A stretch of 64,000 bases of DNA from Pusillimonas sp. DMV24BSW_D (GCF_011388195.1 NZ_CP049990.1:1-64000), one strand, 5' to 3'. Counted from the first letter of the stretch, positions 16,934-29,534 are shown. Program-made: numbers and translations. The notes: a model not told the origin generated them from the letters alone.

Positions 16934-19900
16934 CTAGTCTTCATTGCCTGTGTTGCCGGCCGAGTTGGTTGTATCCGACTCAATTGGAATAAAGCCGGGG
17001 GCCATACTAAGAAAAGGGATACCCGCCCCTCCCGGTTCGGAAGAGTTTGCATTCTGCGGAATAAGGGTCGGTGGTGTACCCGGCTGATCCAATATTTGCT
17101 GTTCATTGGTTACCAATTCACCGGATGACGGAGCATCAGTTTGAGGCGCTGGGGACGGCGTCGCAGGTTTAATTCGCAAACTACCGTCAACAAATGAAAT
17201 AAAATAATTCTGCCCTACGAGACCCGACGGGGTAATCAGATAATCACCGACATCAACGGCTCCCTGGCTATTGCCCCCATAAGCAAGCTCACCTGTTAAA
17301 ACTGCGGCATTTTCGTTGGCAACAAAACCACTATACGTTACGCCATTACCACCACTCCATGGCGCTCCGCTAAAAGTGGTCGTCGCATCGTTGGCAGTTA
17401 CCGTTAATGCAGCGGGAGTAATCGTCGCCTCATGCCCTGCAGTTTGCGCCAACGTATAGTTGGACGCCAGTCCGCCACCCGCGCCATCAGCCAAGGTATA
17501 CGTGGCGGTCGCTGTTCTTGTACCCACATTCTTGCTATCGAACAAACCCGTTGCTGAGGCCACCTGGACAGTTTCACTGCCTACAAAGCCCGACAAAGTA
17601 CCCGGATTGATGGTCGCCACTGCTGTGCCATCGTAAGTCTTGTTGTCGGCTGTTGTTCCAGAGATGGTCAGCGTTTTCGGTGTGATGGTCAAGCTTCCAT
17701 CTTCATAAGTAATCGTGTAGTTATCTGCATTGAAAGTGCCGCCACTCGCGTTAGTTGCCAATACAGCGTAGGGTGTACCGCCATTGACTGCTGCGGTGGC
17801 CGTCGCGCCGGCACTGCTGATATCAACTGAGCCAATCGTTTCACTGTTTTTTAGCCCGGTAATAGTTACATCCCCGGAGTCAAATACATACGTTTCACCG
17901 TAGGTTTTTGACAAATCCCTTTTTGCGGCAACCGTCAACGCGGCAGGGGTCACCGTTAACTCCCCTTCTTGATAGGTGATATTGTAATTACCGGTATCGA
18001 ACGCGCTACCACTGGCATTGCTTACATTAACGCTGTACGGGCGTCCCAATGCACTCGCCGTGGCCACCGATCCGTCGCTACTGATATCAACTGAATCAAT
18101 GCCGTCGTTGTTCTTTAATCCTGTGATAAGTAAATCGTCGGCACCGAAAGTATACGTATCACCGTAAACTTTCGTTAAATCACTTTTGCCCGCCACCGTT
18201 AAGGCGGCAGGAGTCACTGTTAATGCCCCGTCGTTATACGTAATTGTGTAATTAGCGGCATCGAAAGTCCCGCCGCGCGCATTGCTGATATCAACGCTAT
18301 ACGGCGTACCGCTATTCACCGCCGCTGTGGCCACCGCACCGTCGCTACTAAGATCGGCTAAACCAATACTTTCATCGTTCTTCAATCCAGTTACATTCAC
18401 ATCATCAAAACTGAATGTGTAGGTATCACCGTAAGTTTTAGTTAGATCACTTTTGCCCGTCACGGTTAAGGCAGCCGGCGTCACGGTTAGGGCGCCATCC
18501 TCGTAGGTAATGGCGTAGTTGGCCACATCAAAAGTGCCACCGCTCGCGTTACTTACCGCAACGTCGTATGACGAACCCCCATTCACCGCCGCCGTGGCAG
18601 CCGCCCCTGTACTACTAATGTCGGCGGTACCAATCGTTTCACTATTCTTTAAGCCGGTAATCACCAGATCACCTGCGCTAAACGCATAGGTATCCCCATA
18701 CGTCTTGGTCAGGTCGCTCTTGCCTGCAATCGTTAAAGATGCCGGAGTGACCGTTAAAGCACCGTTCTCATACGTAATACTGTAATTGCTTGAGTTAAAG
18801 GAGCCTCCGCCCGCATTACTTACCACGACAGTATATGCTGAACCACCATTCACAGCTGCTGTGGCAGCAGCGCCGGCGCTGCTGATATCCGCAGTGCCGA
18901 TCGTTTCACTATTTTTTAAGCCTGTAACGATCAGATCGTTCGCGCTAAAGGTATAAGTATCACCGTAGGTCTTGGTCAAACCACTCTTGCCCGCAACGGT
19001 TAAAGATGCCGGCGTAACAGCTAAAGCACCGTCGTCATAGGTAATATCGTAGTTCGCGGCGTCGAATGTGCCCCCACGCGCGTTACTGACATCAACGACA
19101 TAAGGCGTACCGCCGTTTACCGCCGCTGTCGCCACCGTTCCAGCACTGCTCAAATCAACCAGCCCGATACTTTCGCTATTCTTCAAGCCACTAATGATCA
19201 GATCATCCGCGCTAAGGTTATAGGTGTCACCGTACGTTTTACTTAAATCAGCTTTAGCTGCGACAGTAAGTGCAGCGGGGGTAACCTCTAGAGCCCCACT
19301 TTCATAGGTAATCGTGTAGTTGTTGGCATCAAAAGTGCCACCCGCCGCATTGCTAACCGCTACGCTATACGGCGCCCCCCCATTCACCGATGCAGTCGCT
19401 ACCGCCCCGGCGCTGGTGATATCCGCCGATCCAATAGTTTCACTGTTTTGCAGACCCGTAATCGTTAAATCAGTGCCATCAAAAGTATAGATATCCCCAT
19501 ATACCTTTGTCAGATCACTTTTCGCCGCAACCGTTAATGCCGCGGGTGTAATCGTGGCACTGTGTCCAGTGGTTTGCGCCAAAGTGTAATTCGAGGCAAG
19601 CCCACCATTAGTGCCATCGGCCAGGGTATAGGTGGCCGTTGCGACTCTTTCCCCTACATTCTTACTGTCGAACACGCCGCCAACGGAAGCAATCTGTACG
19701 GTTTGATCATCAACAAAGCCTGACAAGCTACCAGGCGTAATCGTTGCTGTAGTCGTACCATCGTAAACCTTTCCTGCAGCTGTCGTTCCCGTAATTGTTA
19801 ATACTTTTGGGGTAATCGTTAAACCGCTGTCATCTGCAAGATAAGTATAAATATTACCACCGGGCACCGACAACACATTCGCCGCGCTCCATAAATACGT

Positions 19901-22483
19901 ACCAACGTTACTTGTAGTGGTAATGGCCGAACCCCAATCTACCGCACCAACCGTTCCCGCCGTGGTTATCACGCCATCAAGTGACGGGTTGCTACCCGCC
20001 CCGTATTCACGACTCAAATCACCCGCAACACCCAAGTAGCCATCGTAGAAACTGGCCGACTGTATGCCGGCCAGCATCATATAACCCCCATTTTCATTAC
20101 TGTTTGATTTAGCCCAAGTACTGGAAAAATCCCAACCACTTGAAATGAACGTAAAAGGGTTTTGCATTTCGACTGTTGTTTTGCCGATCCCGCCATCACT
20201 ACTAGACTTACCTGATGTTTGTACGTCCCAGAAAGAATTCGTGACGTAAGCGTCGGGGCTTTCATTAACACCGATCAGCCCTGACCCCGTCCCGTTTATA
20301 TAACCCGTTGCATAACTACGGTTTACTTGTCCGCCGCCGTAGTTTCTGCCAATCAAGCCGCCAATTGCATAAGTGGTACCTTGCACTTGCCCGGTTGCAT
20401 AGCTGTCTTCAATTCTACCGTTTGCGTTGCTATTTCCTACCAAGCCACCAATCGCAAAGTTACCCACCACGTTACCGGTTGCATATGAGCGCTTGATCTC
20501 ACCGCCGTTCGCCCCAACTAACCCACCCACGTCATTCCAATAACCAGATGTGCCACTCCACCCTTCGTGAGCGGTAACATTCGCAGAAGACCAGCTATCG
20601 AGAATCGCACCGGAACTGCTACCTACCAGCCCACCCGATCCTCCACCCGTATCAACTGTTCCACTGGCCCAGGCGTTCATTACAGTACCTTCCAGCCCAC
20701 CAACCAGAATGCCCGAGCTTGTTTGACCCTCCAGCACAGCATTACTGACACCGATATCGCGTATCGTGACCTCTGGATCTGCATAGCCAATCAACCCACT
20801 GTAGTCTGATGTCCGTCGCTTTATAGTGAGATTACTGATACTGTGCCCCATGCCGTGTAACTGGCCGGTAAATCGCGTATCACGATCACCAATCGGCGCA
20901 AAACCGTAGTAGCCACCACTGCCATCGGCATTCCAGGTTGCGGTGGACGACGCGTCAATATCTGCACCCAGCACGTAATTACCGGCCAAGTCGCCTGCCA
21001 TACCCTGCAAACTGCCGTCGTTTAAGCTGCCCTCATTACCCAATTCAGTAATGACCGTATAGTTAACCGTGCCGCCGTCGCTACCCAATTTGGTGGAAAA
21101 GGTCGCGTCAGCTTCAAAGTTAACTGGGGCGTTCACCGTATAACCGGCTGTATTTCCCGCAGCAACCGCACCCTGGCCGAACTCAAGCGCCAAACCGCCG
21201 TTTCCAAGTACATCAAGCTCCGCATTCAAACTGATGTTGTTGTCAGCACGCAATGTCAGCGTATTGATGATCCACTCGATCGACGCGTTAACATAAATAT
21301 TGCCAGGGTCGGTCCCCACACCGTTATCAGGCTCGCCCCAACTGGAATTGCTGGCGCCATCCGCTGTTGAAACCGTGACATCACCGTTATATAAAGCGCC
21401 TTGAATAGCCATCGCCTTATTCTCATCGATAGTAATATCGATTGGGTCGATCAGCCATTCGCCCCCGTGGGTATTCACCGCCAGATCGGCACTGATATTC
21501 ACTGTTGCAGCCGAAGTCTCGACAAAACTAGCTTCCAAACTACCTGAAGCATGAACCTGCCCGTGCTTCATGTCGGCTAACAGTAATATCCGGCCATCTT
21601 TTTCAGCTAATGTTCTGGCTTGTACCGTACCGGAGTTTGAGACAACACTGGCGACCATCTCATTGGCTGCCCTACCCGTCATAATGGCCTGACCGCCATC
21701 CGCCAGAATCAATTGGCGGTTTTCCACCAGCGTGTTCACAGTTGCAGGGTCTACCGCCACCTTCAACATGCCGTTGGCACCAACGTCGAGCGTTACGCGG
21801 TCACCGGCAGCCATAACAACATTACCCATACTGGCTTTGATAATGCCGTCGTTCACTACAGTGGGCGCCAGCAATGCAACGGTGCCGCCGTCGGCAGCCG
21901 TGATTTGCCCTTTATTGGTCACACTGCCCGTTCCCCCGTTACGGTTGAACAGACCCTTGCCTTCCATAAAATCTTGATTGGTAATGTCCATGGTTGAGGC
22001 AACCAGGCCTCCTACATTCACAACGCTACCCGCACCAAACATTACCCCGTTAGGATTCACCAACCATACTTGCCCATTGGCAGTCAGCTGCCCATGTATT
22101 TCCGTTGCGCCGCCTGCAACAACCCGGTTAAGGGCAACTGAACTGGCACCAGGCTGGTTAAAGTTCACCGCCGCATTCGTACCAATATTCATGCTTTGCC
22201 AATTAATAATGGCACGGTCGGTTTGTTGGTTAATTTGCATGTGGCCGGCGTTTTGACTAATACTGGCCTGTCCGCCTACAACCTGACCGCCCGACGGTAG
22301 CATGTCAGACGCTACTGTTTGGCCCAGGGCGGGGCTTGCCATTGCCGCAACCAGCGCCATCAGTAAACCACTGGCCTTCAAGTGCCACCCATAGTTTCGT
22401 TTCCCGGTTCGACTTACATTTTCCGGCGCCGGAACATAGCTTTGGGTATGGTCGTTATATACAAGACTGTAAACGTGGTTCAT
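16934..22483 (-). CDS. Two-partner secretion exoprotein (TpsA, filamentous-hemagglutinin-like)
   Basis: 1849 residues from ATG 22483 (GGAG 6 nt upstream). An extended ESPR-like signal peptide (MNHVYSLVYN..., hydrophobic 37-52, likely cut after ALG) precedes the TPS domain (about 55-310) with its NPNGVMFG motif, needed for recognition by TpsB. Then come a beta-helix part, GLUG-like repeats (about 590-760, ...GGLVG... and YATG units), a YDG domain, seven MBG repeats of 88-89 residues, a second YDG domain, a last divergent MBG unit and an acidic Pro/Ser-rich tail. Secreted to or beyond the cell surface, probably for adhesion or aggregation. No toxin domain or autotransporter barrel is visible. 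tpsB is 74 bp upstream on the same strand. Confidence 0.88.
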   Translation of the reverse strand: MNHVYSLVYNDHTQSYVPAPENVSRTGKRNYGWHLKASGLLMALVAAMASPALGQTVASDMLPSGGQVVGGQASISQNAGHMQINQQTDRAIINWQSMNIGTNAAVNFNQPGASSVALNRVVAGGATEIHGQLTANGQVWLVNPNGVMFGAGSVVNVGGLVASTMDITNQDFMEGKGLFNRNGGTGSVTNKGQITAADGGTVALLAPTVVNDGIIKASMGNVVMAAGDRVTLDVGANGMLKVAVDPATVNTLVENRQLILADGGQAIMTGRAANEMVASVVSNSGTVQARTLAEKDGRILLLADMKHGQVHASGSLEASFVETSAATVNISADLAVNTHGGEWLIDPIDITIDENKAMAIQGALYNGDVTVSTADGASNSSWGEPDNGVGTDPGNIYVNASIEWIINTLTLRADNNISLNAELDVLGNGGLALEFGQGAVAAGNTAGYTVNAPVNFEADATFSTKLGSDGGTVNYTVITELGNEGSLNDGSLQGMAGDLAGNYVLGADIDASSTATWNADGSGGYYGFAPIGDRDTRFTGQLHGMGHSISNLTIKRRTSDYSGLIGYADPEVTIRDIGVSNAVLEGQTSSGILVGGLEGTVMNAWASGTVDTGGGSGGLVGSSSGAILDSWSSANVTAHEGWSGTSGYWNDVGGLVGANGGEIKRSYATGNVVGNFAIGGLVGNSNANGRIEDSYATGQVQGTTYAIGGLIGRNYGGGQVNRSYATGYINGTGSGLIGVNESPDAYVTNSFWDVQTSGKSSSDGGIGKTTVEMQNPFTFISSGWDFSSTWAKSNSNENGGYMMLAGIQSASFYDGYLGVAGDLSREYGAGSNPSLDGVITTAGTVGAVDWGSAITTTSNVGTYLWSAANVLSVPGGNIYTYLADDSGLTITPKVLTITGTTAAGKVYDGTTTATITPGSLSGFVDDQTVQIASVGGVFDSKNVGERVATATYTLADGTNGGLASNYTLAQTTGHSATITPAALTVAAKSDLTKVYGDIYTFDGTDLTITGLQNSETIGSADITSAGAVATASVNGGAPYSVAVSNAAGGTFDANNYTITYESGALEVTPAALTVAAKADLSKTYGDTYNLSADDLIISGLKNSESIGLVDLSSAGTVATAAVNGGTPYVVDVSNARGGTFDAANYDITYDDGALAVTPASLTVAGKSGLTKTYGDTYTFSANDLIVTGLKNSETIGTADISSAGAAATAAVNGGSAYTVVVSNAGGGSFNSSNYSITYENGALTVTPASLTIAGKSDLTKTYGDTYAFSAGDLVITGLKNSETIGTADISSTGAAATAAVNGGSSYDVAVSNASGGTFDVANYAITYEDGALTVTPAALTVTGKSDLTKTYGDTYTFSFDDVNVTGLKNDESIGLADLSSDGAVATAAVNSGTPYSVDISNARGGTFDAANYTITYNDGALTVTPAALTVAGKSDLTKVYGDTYTFGADDLLITGLKNNDGIDSVDISSDGSVATASALGRPYSVNVSNASGSAFDTGNYNITYQEGELTVTPAALTVAAKRDLSKTYGETYVFDSGDVTITGLKNSETIGSVDISSAGATATAAVNGGTPYAVLATNASGGTFNADNYTITYEDGSLTITPKTLTISGTTADNKTYDGTAVATINPGTLSGFVGSETVQVASATGLFDSKNVGTRTATATYTLADGAGGGLASNYTLAQTAGHEATITPAALTVTANDATTTFSGAPWSGGNGVTYSGFVANENAAVLTGELAYGGNSQGAVDVGDYLITPSGLVGQNYFISFVDGSLRIKPATPSPAPQTDAPSSGELVTNEQQILDQPGTPPTLIPQNANSSEPGGAGIPFLSMAPGFIPIESDTTNSAGNTGNED
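17678..19543 (-). repeat. Seven tandem MBG-type repeats in TpsA
   Basis: Seven consecutive units of 88-89 codons (1866 bp in all), each reading roughly (A/S)LT(V/I)x(A/G)K.DL(T/S)K(T/V)YGD.Y.F ... ITGLKN.E.IG ... NASGGTFD..NY.ITYE.GALTVTP. Conserved positions change little between units while third-codon bases differ. The block is flanked on both sides by YDG domains (KVYDGTT and KTYDGTA) of nearly matching sequence, giving a symmetric YDG-(MBG)7-YDG stalk. Confidence 0.85.
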
Positions 22484-22557
22484 AGTGATCTCCGTTTCCC
22501 ACCCAGTAACGATGGGAACTGGTTCGAGCCTTTCCACGCAGTCGCGTTGTGTGGCCC

Positions 22558-24282
22558 TTAAAAGCTCTTACTCAGGTTGACCCAGAAACGAGTAGACGAA
22601 GCACTACTTCCATCGTTGTTCTCATTCTGTGCATTAGCTACCGGATTACTACCCAACGGCGTTGCGACGCTTGCCTTTAAAACCCAACCCGAAGCTGCGC
22701 CGGTGCCATACCAATTAATGCCCGCACCAATACCAGACAAATGAAATGAATTCGGCTGATTCGTACCGCCATCCCAACCCGACCATATGTCTTTGTGCTG
22801 GCGGATATACCCCAGATCATAAAAAACTGCCGCCTGCCAGCCATGCCCGAGACTGCGTTGCACTTCAAACTTGAAAATCACGCCCTCATCGCCCATGCCC
22901 TCGTTAATGGGGTAGGCTCGGACGCCGAACGGACCGCCGAGTGACAGACGCTCGGAACTGCCTAAATTGCGATCTGCCACTTGTCCCGAAAGACCTAACA
23001 GCACTTGCCAGCCGGAGCCCGCACCCAATGCTTGCAAACGGTTAAGCTGAAAAGCCAGTTTGGTATAGTCTCCCTGTGTTCTGGGGCCGGCACTATCTGT
23101 AGCGGCATCGGCCGGGACACGGTCGAGGTTAAGATTGCCCCGCACAAGCTGCACAGCGCCCCAGTTAATAGCCCCACCTAATATCTCATCGCGCAGATCT
23201 CCCGAAAACTGGAGTGAGAGCGCGTTGACACGTTGCCTACGCAGCGCGGCGCCAAGGGCATCATCATCGTATCGGCGATATTCATACCCGGCACCGATAG
23301 TTAAATTGCGATCGCTTTGACGGATGAGCGGATACGATAAAGTAAGACCGGCCGTATATGCCTTGCCTTTTGCATCCAGCGATGCATAACGCCCACCCAA
23401 ACGGTAGCCCAACGTAGAGCCGTGTGTGATAAGACGCCAACCATCAGCACCAACTGGCAACACATATTGCAATCGGGCCGAATAAATGTCTTTCGCTACC
23501 AAAGCGCGCAAAGAAACCTGATCTCCGCGACCGGTAAGATTATTCAGAGCCAAACCTCCGACCATCTGCTCTGTGCCGGTATACTTATTGCCGAAATTAT
23601 TCGCGCCGATATCGCCCGTGACGAAAGGCGTATCTTCAACGTGGATATCCAGACGCGTTTCGCCTGACTCTTGCCCTGGCACAAGCCGGCCTGTCGCCTG
23701 GATACCAGAAAGGTCATTTGCAATAAGCAACCCGCGCTCCAGATTCGCGGCTGACAGAGGCTCACCTTCTTTCAAGCGATGCGTAATGACACTGCTAACG
23801 TACTTGCCGTTCGCGCGGGCGCCGTCTTGCTGAATAGACGCCCCACCGTAATACCCCTCAATGATCTGAATATGAATGATTCCATTTGTAACGTCTTGCC
23901 GGGGAAGAAAAACGCGAACAAACCAGCCATATTTTCTGTAGTGTTCCGAAATTCGCTGCGCTACATGTTCCAGTTCGGGGAAAGTAAGAGTCTTACCTAT
24001 GCTGTCGGCTATAACACCTTGCAATTCTTCAACTGGAATTAAATTGGCGCCATCGATAACAAACTGCTTTACCGTCACAGCGCCTTGTTGTGTTTCTGCG
24101 AGGGGCTGGGCATCACCCCGTTTTGTCGGCACGGGCTCTGAAAGGCGGGGCGGCTGGAGGCTGCGCTCAGAATCGCGCTGCAAAACGCCTGCATCAGGAA
24201 TAGTTTGGGCGGTAGCAATGGAAAATGCACAAGCGGCGTACCCCAAAAGCGCCAGGCGAAGAGACCACCATACGATTGGCAT
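22558..24282 (-). CDS. Two-partner secretion outer-membrane transporter (TpsB, ShlB/FhaC family)
   Basis: A 574-residue Omp85-superfamily protein. Signal peptide 1-25 (cleavage near ATAQT), a proline-rich linker, POTRA domains at about 68-220 (VKQFVIDGANLIPVEELQ; RRISEHYRKYGWFVRVFLPRQ-like), then a 16-strand barrel with the family signature GPFGVRAYPINEGMGDEG and a terminal Phe (WVNLSKSF) for BAM insertion. It exports the adjacent TpsA across the outer membrane. Gene order is tpsB then tpsA. The promoter should lie in 24283-24420, where I see AT-rich sequence but no decisive boxes. Confidence 0.92.
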   Translation of the reverse strand: MPIVWWSLRLALLGYAACAFSIATAQTIPDAGVLQRDSERSLQPPRLSEPVPTKRGDAQPLAETQQGAVTVKQFVIDGANLIPVEELQGVIADSIGKTLTFPELEHVAQRISEHYRKYGWFVRVFLPRQDVTNGIIHIQIIEGYYGGASIQQDGARANGKYVSSVITHRLKEGEPLSAANLERGLLIANDLSGIQATGRLVPGQESGETRLDIHVEDTPFVTGDIGANNFGNKYTGTEQMVGGLALNNLTGRGDQVSLRALVAKDIYSARLQYVLPVGADGWRLITHGSTLGYRLGGRYASLDAKGKAYTAGLTLSYPLIRQSDRNLTIGAGYEYRRYDDDALGAALRRQRVNALSLQFSGDLRDEILGGAINWGAVQLVRGNLNLDRVPADAATDSAGPRTQGDYTKLAFQLNRLQALGAGSGWQVLLGLSGQVADRNLGSSERLSLGGPFGVRAYPINEGMGDEGVIFKFEVQRSLGHGWQAAVFYDLGYIRQHKDIWSGWDGGTNQPNSFHLSGIGAGINWYGTGAASGWVLKASVATPLGSNPVANAQNENNDGSSASSTRFWVNLSKSF

Positions 24283-24421
24283 ATCGAAAGTCCGGTTTTT
24301 ATGCGCCGATTAAATCCCCGTCGGCACTTTGTTATGAGTTACAGGACGTTTTACGATGAATAAATAATGTAACCAATCCGTACAAACCCTCGAAATTACC
24401 TCTCTTGAAATAAACCAGAAT

Positions 24422-24450
24422 AAAAAAAGCGACTCCATCGGAGCCGCTTT
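24422..24450 (-). terminator. Rho-independent terminator of the atp operon
   Basis: On the minus strand, AAAGCGGCTCC / GGAGTCGCTTT forms a GC-rich stem with one mismatch, followed by a run of T residues. It sits 36 bp after the atpC stop and ends the ATP synthase transcript before tpsB. Confidence 0.9.
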
Positions 24451-24485
24451 CGAACTTACTCAACTAGTATTTCTAATGGTCAGAC

Positions 24486-24917
24486 TTAGTGGCGCGAATT
24501 CCGTATGCGAGCCAACTTTTGTGCAGCAGCATGTTGTGCCGCCAACATAGCCAATTCAGCCTCAACCACTGCAATATCTTCTTTGTCTTTGGCATTGCGC
24601 AAGGCTTCTTCAGCACGCTTGCGTGCTTCCAATGCTTTCGCTTCGTCGAGATCTTCAGCACGAATAGCCGTATCGGACAGAACCGTTACGCCACCCGGCT
24701 GAACTTCAAGAATGCCACCGGCAACAAACACGTTGGTTTCGCCGCTGCCATCGGCAAGGACAATTTTGACTGTACCCGGACGAATACGGGAGATCAGGGG
24801 CGTGTGCCCCGGAAGAATCCCCAGCTCACCGGCTTCGCCAGGCAGCGCCACGAACTTCGCCTCACCGGAAAAGATCGATTCTTCTGCACTGACAACGTCA
24901 ACATGTAGTGTGGACAT
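24486..24917 (-). CDS. atpC: F1Fo ATP synthase subunit epsilon
   Basis: 143 residues from ATG 24917 (AAGGGG just upstream; a GTG two codons earlier is less likely). An N-terminal beta-sandwich ([35 protein letters not shown]) and a C-terminal two-helix regulatory domain rich in Ala and Arg are evident. Part of the F1 central stalk; it inhibits ATP hydrolysis. Last gene of the operon, 12 bp after atpD. Confidence 0.97.
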   Translation of the reverse strand: MSTLHVDVVSAEESIFSGEAKFVALPGEAGELGILPGHTPLISRIRPGTVKIVLADGSGETNVFVAGGILEVQPGGVTVLSDTAIRAEDLDEAKALEARKRAEEALRNAKDKEDIAVVEAELAMLAAQHAAAQKLARIRNSRH

Positions 24918-24929
24918 AACCACCCCTTA

Positions 24930-26360
<1,431 letters not shown>

Positions 26361-26393
26361 CTAAATATCTTTGACGGGATGCCCTTCTGTTTA

Positions 26394-27305
26394 TTAAACA
26401 GCGGCAGCGCCCCCGACGATTTCAGAAATTTCTTTAGTAATAGCGGCCTGACGGGTTTTGTTGTAAACCAGTTCAAGTTCGCCGATGATTTTCTTGGCGT
26501 TATCCGACGCTGCTTTCATCGCCACCATTCGAGCAGACTGCTCGGAGGCCATGTTTTCGGCAACCGCCTGATACACCAAACCTTCTACATAACGCTGAAG
26601 CAGATCATCAATGACCGACTTGGAGTCGGGTTCATAGATGTAGTCCCAACCGTACTTAGACTTCAGCACCGCATCCTCTTCTTTGGAAAACGTATTTTCC
26701 GTTTGGAAAGGATCAGCCAAACCGCTGGGCAGCGGTAACAGCCGGATAAAGCTGGGCTCTTGCTTCATCGTGTTAACAAAGCGGTTTGTCGCTACATAAA
26801 CCGCATCGATTTTGCCGTCGATAAAGTCATCGACCTGTACCTTGATTGCACCGATAAGACGCTCAAGGTTGGGGGCATCGCCAAGCTGAACTTCCTGCGA
26901 AACCAGATTGGCTCCGATTCGGGTAAGGAATGACAGCCCTTTGTTACCCAGCGCAGTCGTTTGAACCTTGATACCTTGTTGATCGAACTCTTTAATGCGA
27001 GACAAAACCAAACGCGTAATATTGGTGTTCAAACCACCGCACAAACCCTTGTCGGTGGTTACCAATACGACACCGACGCCTTTGACGTCGTTGCGCTCGA
27101 TCATAAACGGGTGAGTGTAATCGGGGTGCGCCTGCATAAGATGCGCAGCGATTTCACGTACCTTTGTCGCATAGGGACGGCCGGCACGCATCCTGTCTTG
27201 CGCTTTGCGCATTTTGGATGCCGCCACCATCTCCATGGCTTTGGTGATCTTTCGCGTGTTTTGCACGCTTTTGATCTTGGTTCGAATTTCCTTAATTCCG
27301 GCCAT
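26394..27305 (-). CDS. atpG: F1Fo ATP synthase subunit gamma
   Basis: A 303-residue central-stalk subunit. N-terminal [22 protein letters not shown] and C-terminal [34 protein letters not shown] are the hallmark coiled-coil ends. It couples c-ring rotation to catalysis. Length is slightly longer than the E. coli protein (287). Confidence 0.98.
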   Translation of the reverse strand: MAGIKEIRTKIKSVQNTRKITKAMEMVAASKMRKAQDRMRAGRPYATKVREIAAHLMQAHPDYTHPFMIERNDVKGVGVVLVTTDKGLCGGLNTNITRLVLSRIKEFDQQGIKVQTTALGNKGLSFLTRIGANLVSQEVQLGDAPNLERLIGAIKVQVDDFIDGKIDAVYVATNRFVNTMKQEPSFIRLLPLPSGLADPFQTENTFSKEEDAVLKSKYGWDYIYEPDSKSVIDDLLQRYVEGLVYQAVAENMASEQSARMVAMKAASDNAKKIIGELELVYNKTRQAAITKEISEIVGGAAAV

Positions 27306-27403
27306 CGCAAATCCTGTCAGGGCGTTGGTTGGGGTAACAACAAACTTGCGTTACCCCGGTATTGCGCAAGCAGCGGCCTTTCAACCGTTGCCGCCGCCAG
27401 TCA

Positions 27404-28945
27404 TTAATAAGCGCCGTGCTTCTTGAACTCGTCAATTGCAGCAGCAAGTGCCTCGTCGTCTTCCTTGGACAATTCTTTCTTGTCTTCGATCCGCTGAACC
27501 AAATCGGCATGCTTGGATTTCAGCGTTTCTTTCAAGGCTTTCTCGAAAGGCAGAACCTGGTCGACTTCAACGTCGTCGAGGTAACCGCGATTCACTGTGA
27601 ACAGCGACACGGCAAGTTCCCAAACCTGTAAAGGCTGATACTGCGGCTGCTTAAGCAACTCAACAACGCGCTTACCGCGCTCGAGCTGACGACGGGTTGC
27701 GTCGTCGAGGTCGGAAGCGAACTGAGCAAATGCGGCCAATTCACGATACTGCGCCAAGTCGGTACGAATACCACCGGCCAGTTTCTTGACCACTTTGGTT
27801 TGAGCCGAACCACCCACACGGGAGACCGAGATACCCGCGTTAATAGCAGGACGAATACCCGCGTTGAACAAGTCGGTTTCCAGGAAGATCTGACCGTCGG
27901 TAATGGAAATAACGTTGGTGGGAACGAAGGCGGAAACGTCGCCGGCCTGCGTCTCAATAATTGGCAACGCGGTTAACGAACCCGTTTTACCTTTTACTTC
28001 ACCATTCGTGAACTTCTCGACGTACTCGGCATTGACGCGAGCGGCACGCTCGAGCAAGCGGGAGTGCAAATAGAATACGTCACCGGGGTAGGCTTCACGA
28101 CCGGGAGGACGGCGCAGCAACAACGAAACCTGGCGATAAGCCCAAGCCTGCTTGGTAAGATCGTCGTATACGATCAGGGCGTCTTCGCCGCGATCGCGGA
28201 AGTATTCGCCCATCGTGCAACCGGAGTAAGCGGCCAGATACTGCATGGCGGCGGAATCGGAAGCGGCAGCGGCAACAACAATGGTGTATTCCATTGCGCC
28301 GTGCTCTTCGAGCTTGCGAACTACGTTGTTAATGGTAGAGGCTTTCTGACCAATAGCGACATACACGCAGGTAACATTCTTACCTTTCTGGCTGATGATG
28401 GTGTCGACAGCCACGGCAGTTTTACCGGTTTGGCGGTCACCAATAATCAGTTCGCGCTGACCACGGCCAATAGGTACCATAGAGTCAATCGCCTTAACAC
28501 CTGTTTGCAGGGGTTGGTCGACCGACTGACGCGCGATAACGCCGGGAGCCACTTTTTCGATAATATCGGTGGCTTTGGCGTTAATGGGGCCTTTGCCATC
28601 GATAGGGGTACCCAGTGCGTCGACCACACGGCCGCACAACTCGGGGCCGACAGGCACTTCAAGAATACGACCGGTTGTTTTTACCGGATCACCTTCGGAA
28701 ACGCCGGTGTAATCGCCCAGAATAACGGCACCGACCGAATCGCGCTCAAGGTTAAGCGCCAGGCCGAATACATTATTGGGAAATTCAAGCATTTCACCCT
28801 GCATCACATCGGACAAACCGTGAATGCGGGTAATACCGTCGGTCACGGATACGACCGTGCCCTGCGTACGTACGTCAGTCGACGCGCCCAAGCCTTCGAT
28901 ACGGCTTTTGAGCAGCTCGCTGATCTCTGACGGGTTAAGTTGCAT
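27404..28945 (-). CDS. atpA: F1Fo ATP synthase subunit alpha
   Basis: A 513-residue non-catalytic nucleotide-binding F1 subunit. N-terminal [16 protein letters not shown], Walker [22 protein letters not shown] and VSRVGGSAQ are family signatures. It has the normal length (E. coli 513) and sits between atpH and atpG. Confidence 0.98.
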   Translation of the reverse strand: MQLNPSEISELLKSRIEGLGASTDVRTQGTVVSVTDGITRIHGLSDVMQGEMLEFPNNVFGLALNLERDSVGAVILGDYTGVSEGDPVKTTGRILEVPVGPELCGRVVDALGTPIDGKGPINAKATDIIEKVAPGVIARQSVDQPLQTGVKAIDSMVPIGRGQRELIIGDRQTGKTAVAVDTIISQKGKNVTCVYVAIGQKASTINNVVRKLEEHGAMEYTIVVAAAASDSAAMQYLAAYSGCTMGEYFRDRGEDALIVYDDLTKQAWAYRQVSLLLRRPPGREAYPGDVFYLHSRLLERAARVNAEYVEKFTNGEVKGKTGSLTALPIIETQAGDVSAFVPTNVISITDGQIFLETDLFNAGIRPAINAGISVSRVGGSAQTKVVKKLAGGIRTDLAQYRELAAFAQFASDLDDATRRQLERGKRVVELLKQPQYQPLQVWELAVSLFTVNRGYLDDVEVDQVLPFEKALKETLKSKHADLVQRIEDKKELSKEDDEALAAAIDEFKKHGAY

Positions 28946-28979
28946 GTTCAGACTCCTGGAATCCTGTTAGTTGATGCTT

Positions 28980-29519
28980 TTAAGCAGCCAACGTATCGCG
29001 CATACGGGCCAGTTGGGCCTGCACGGAAGTGTCGAGTACCTGATCACCGACAACCACCCGGACACCACCGATCAGGGAAGAGTCTATGGTGACGGACGGC
29101 TTAAGTTTCAGGCCAAATTTTTTCTCGAGGCCTGCAAGCAGCTCGGTGACCTGTGCATCGGATAATTCGTATGCACTGGTAATCTGGGCTACCGCACTCC
29201 CTTCGAATTGATTTTTAAGCAGGTCGAACTGTTCGGCAATTTGCGGCAGCAGCAAAATGCGACCATTCTGGACGAGCAGTTCGATGAAATTGCGTGCCTG
29301 ATCTGACAACGCCGACTTCACCAGCCCGCAGAACAACTCGAAACGTTGCTCATTGCTAAGGCGCGGATCGGTAAGCGCGTCGCGCACGTCTTCCAAACTT
29401 GCCACTGCTGCAAGCTCGTTCACCAAATCCGACCAAGATGCCAGAGAAGCCTGGTCACCTTTGGCCGAAGCAAACAGCGCTTCGGCGTATGGTCGGGCAA
29501 TTGTCGATAATTCAGCCAT
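28980..29519 (-). CDS. atpH: F1Fo ATP synthase subunit delta
   Basis: A 179-residue peripheral-stalk subunit linking F1 to subunit b. The N-terminal [13 protein letters not shown] and C-terminal [16 protein letters not shown] segments are typical of OSCP/delta. It starts 15 bp after atpF. Confidence 0.97.
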   Translation of the reverse strand: MAELSTIARPYAEALFASAKGDQASLASWSDLVNELAAVASLEDVRDALTDPRLSNEQRFELFCGLVKSALSDQARNFIELLVQNGRILLLPQIAEQFDLLKNQFEGSAVAQITSAYELSDAQVTELLAGLEKKFGLKLKPSVTIDSSLIGGVRVVVGDQVLDTSVQAQLARMRDTLAA

Positions 29520-29534
29520 GGCTTTGCCCTGAGA

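Noticed and set aside
17678-19543. CRISPR array from the regular 267-bp periodicity
   Set aside because: The units are coding, far too long and in one open frame; they are MBG-type protein repeats.
16934-24282. Contact-dependent inhibition (CDI) locus
   Set aside because: No VENN-type motif, C-terminal toxin domain or immunity gene is visible; the TpsA tail is a short Pro/Ser-rich acidic stretch.
28064-28930. 288-codon open frame on the plus strand
   Set aside because: It lies wholly antisense to atpA and its product (His/Asn/Phe-rich) resembles no family; it reflects codon bias on the opposite strand.
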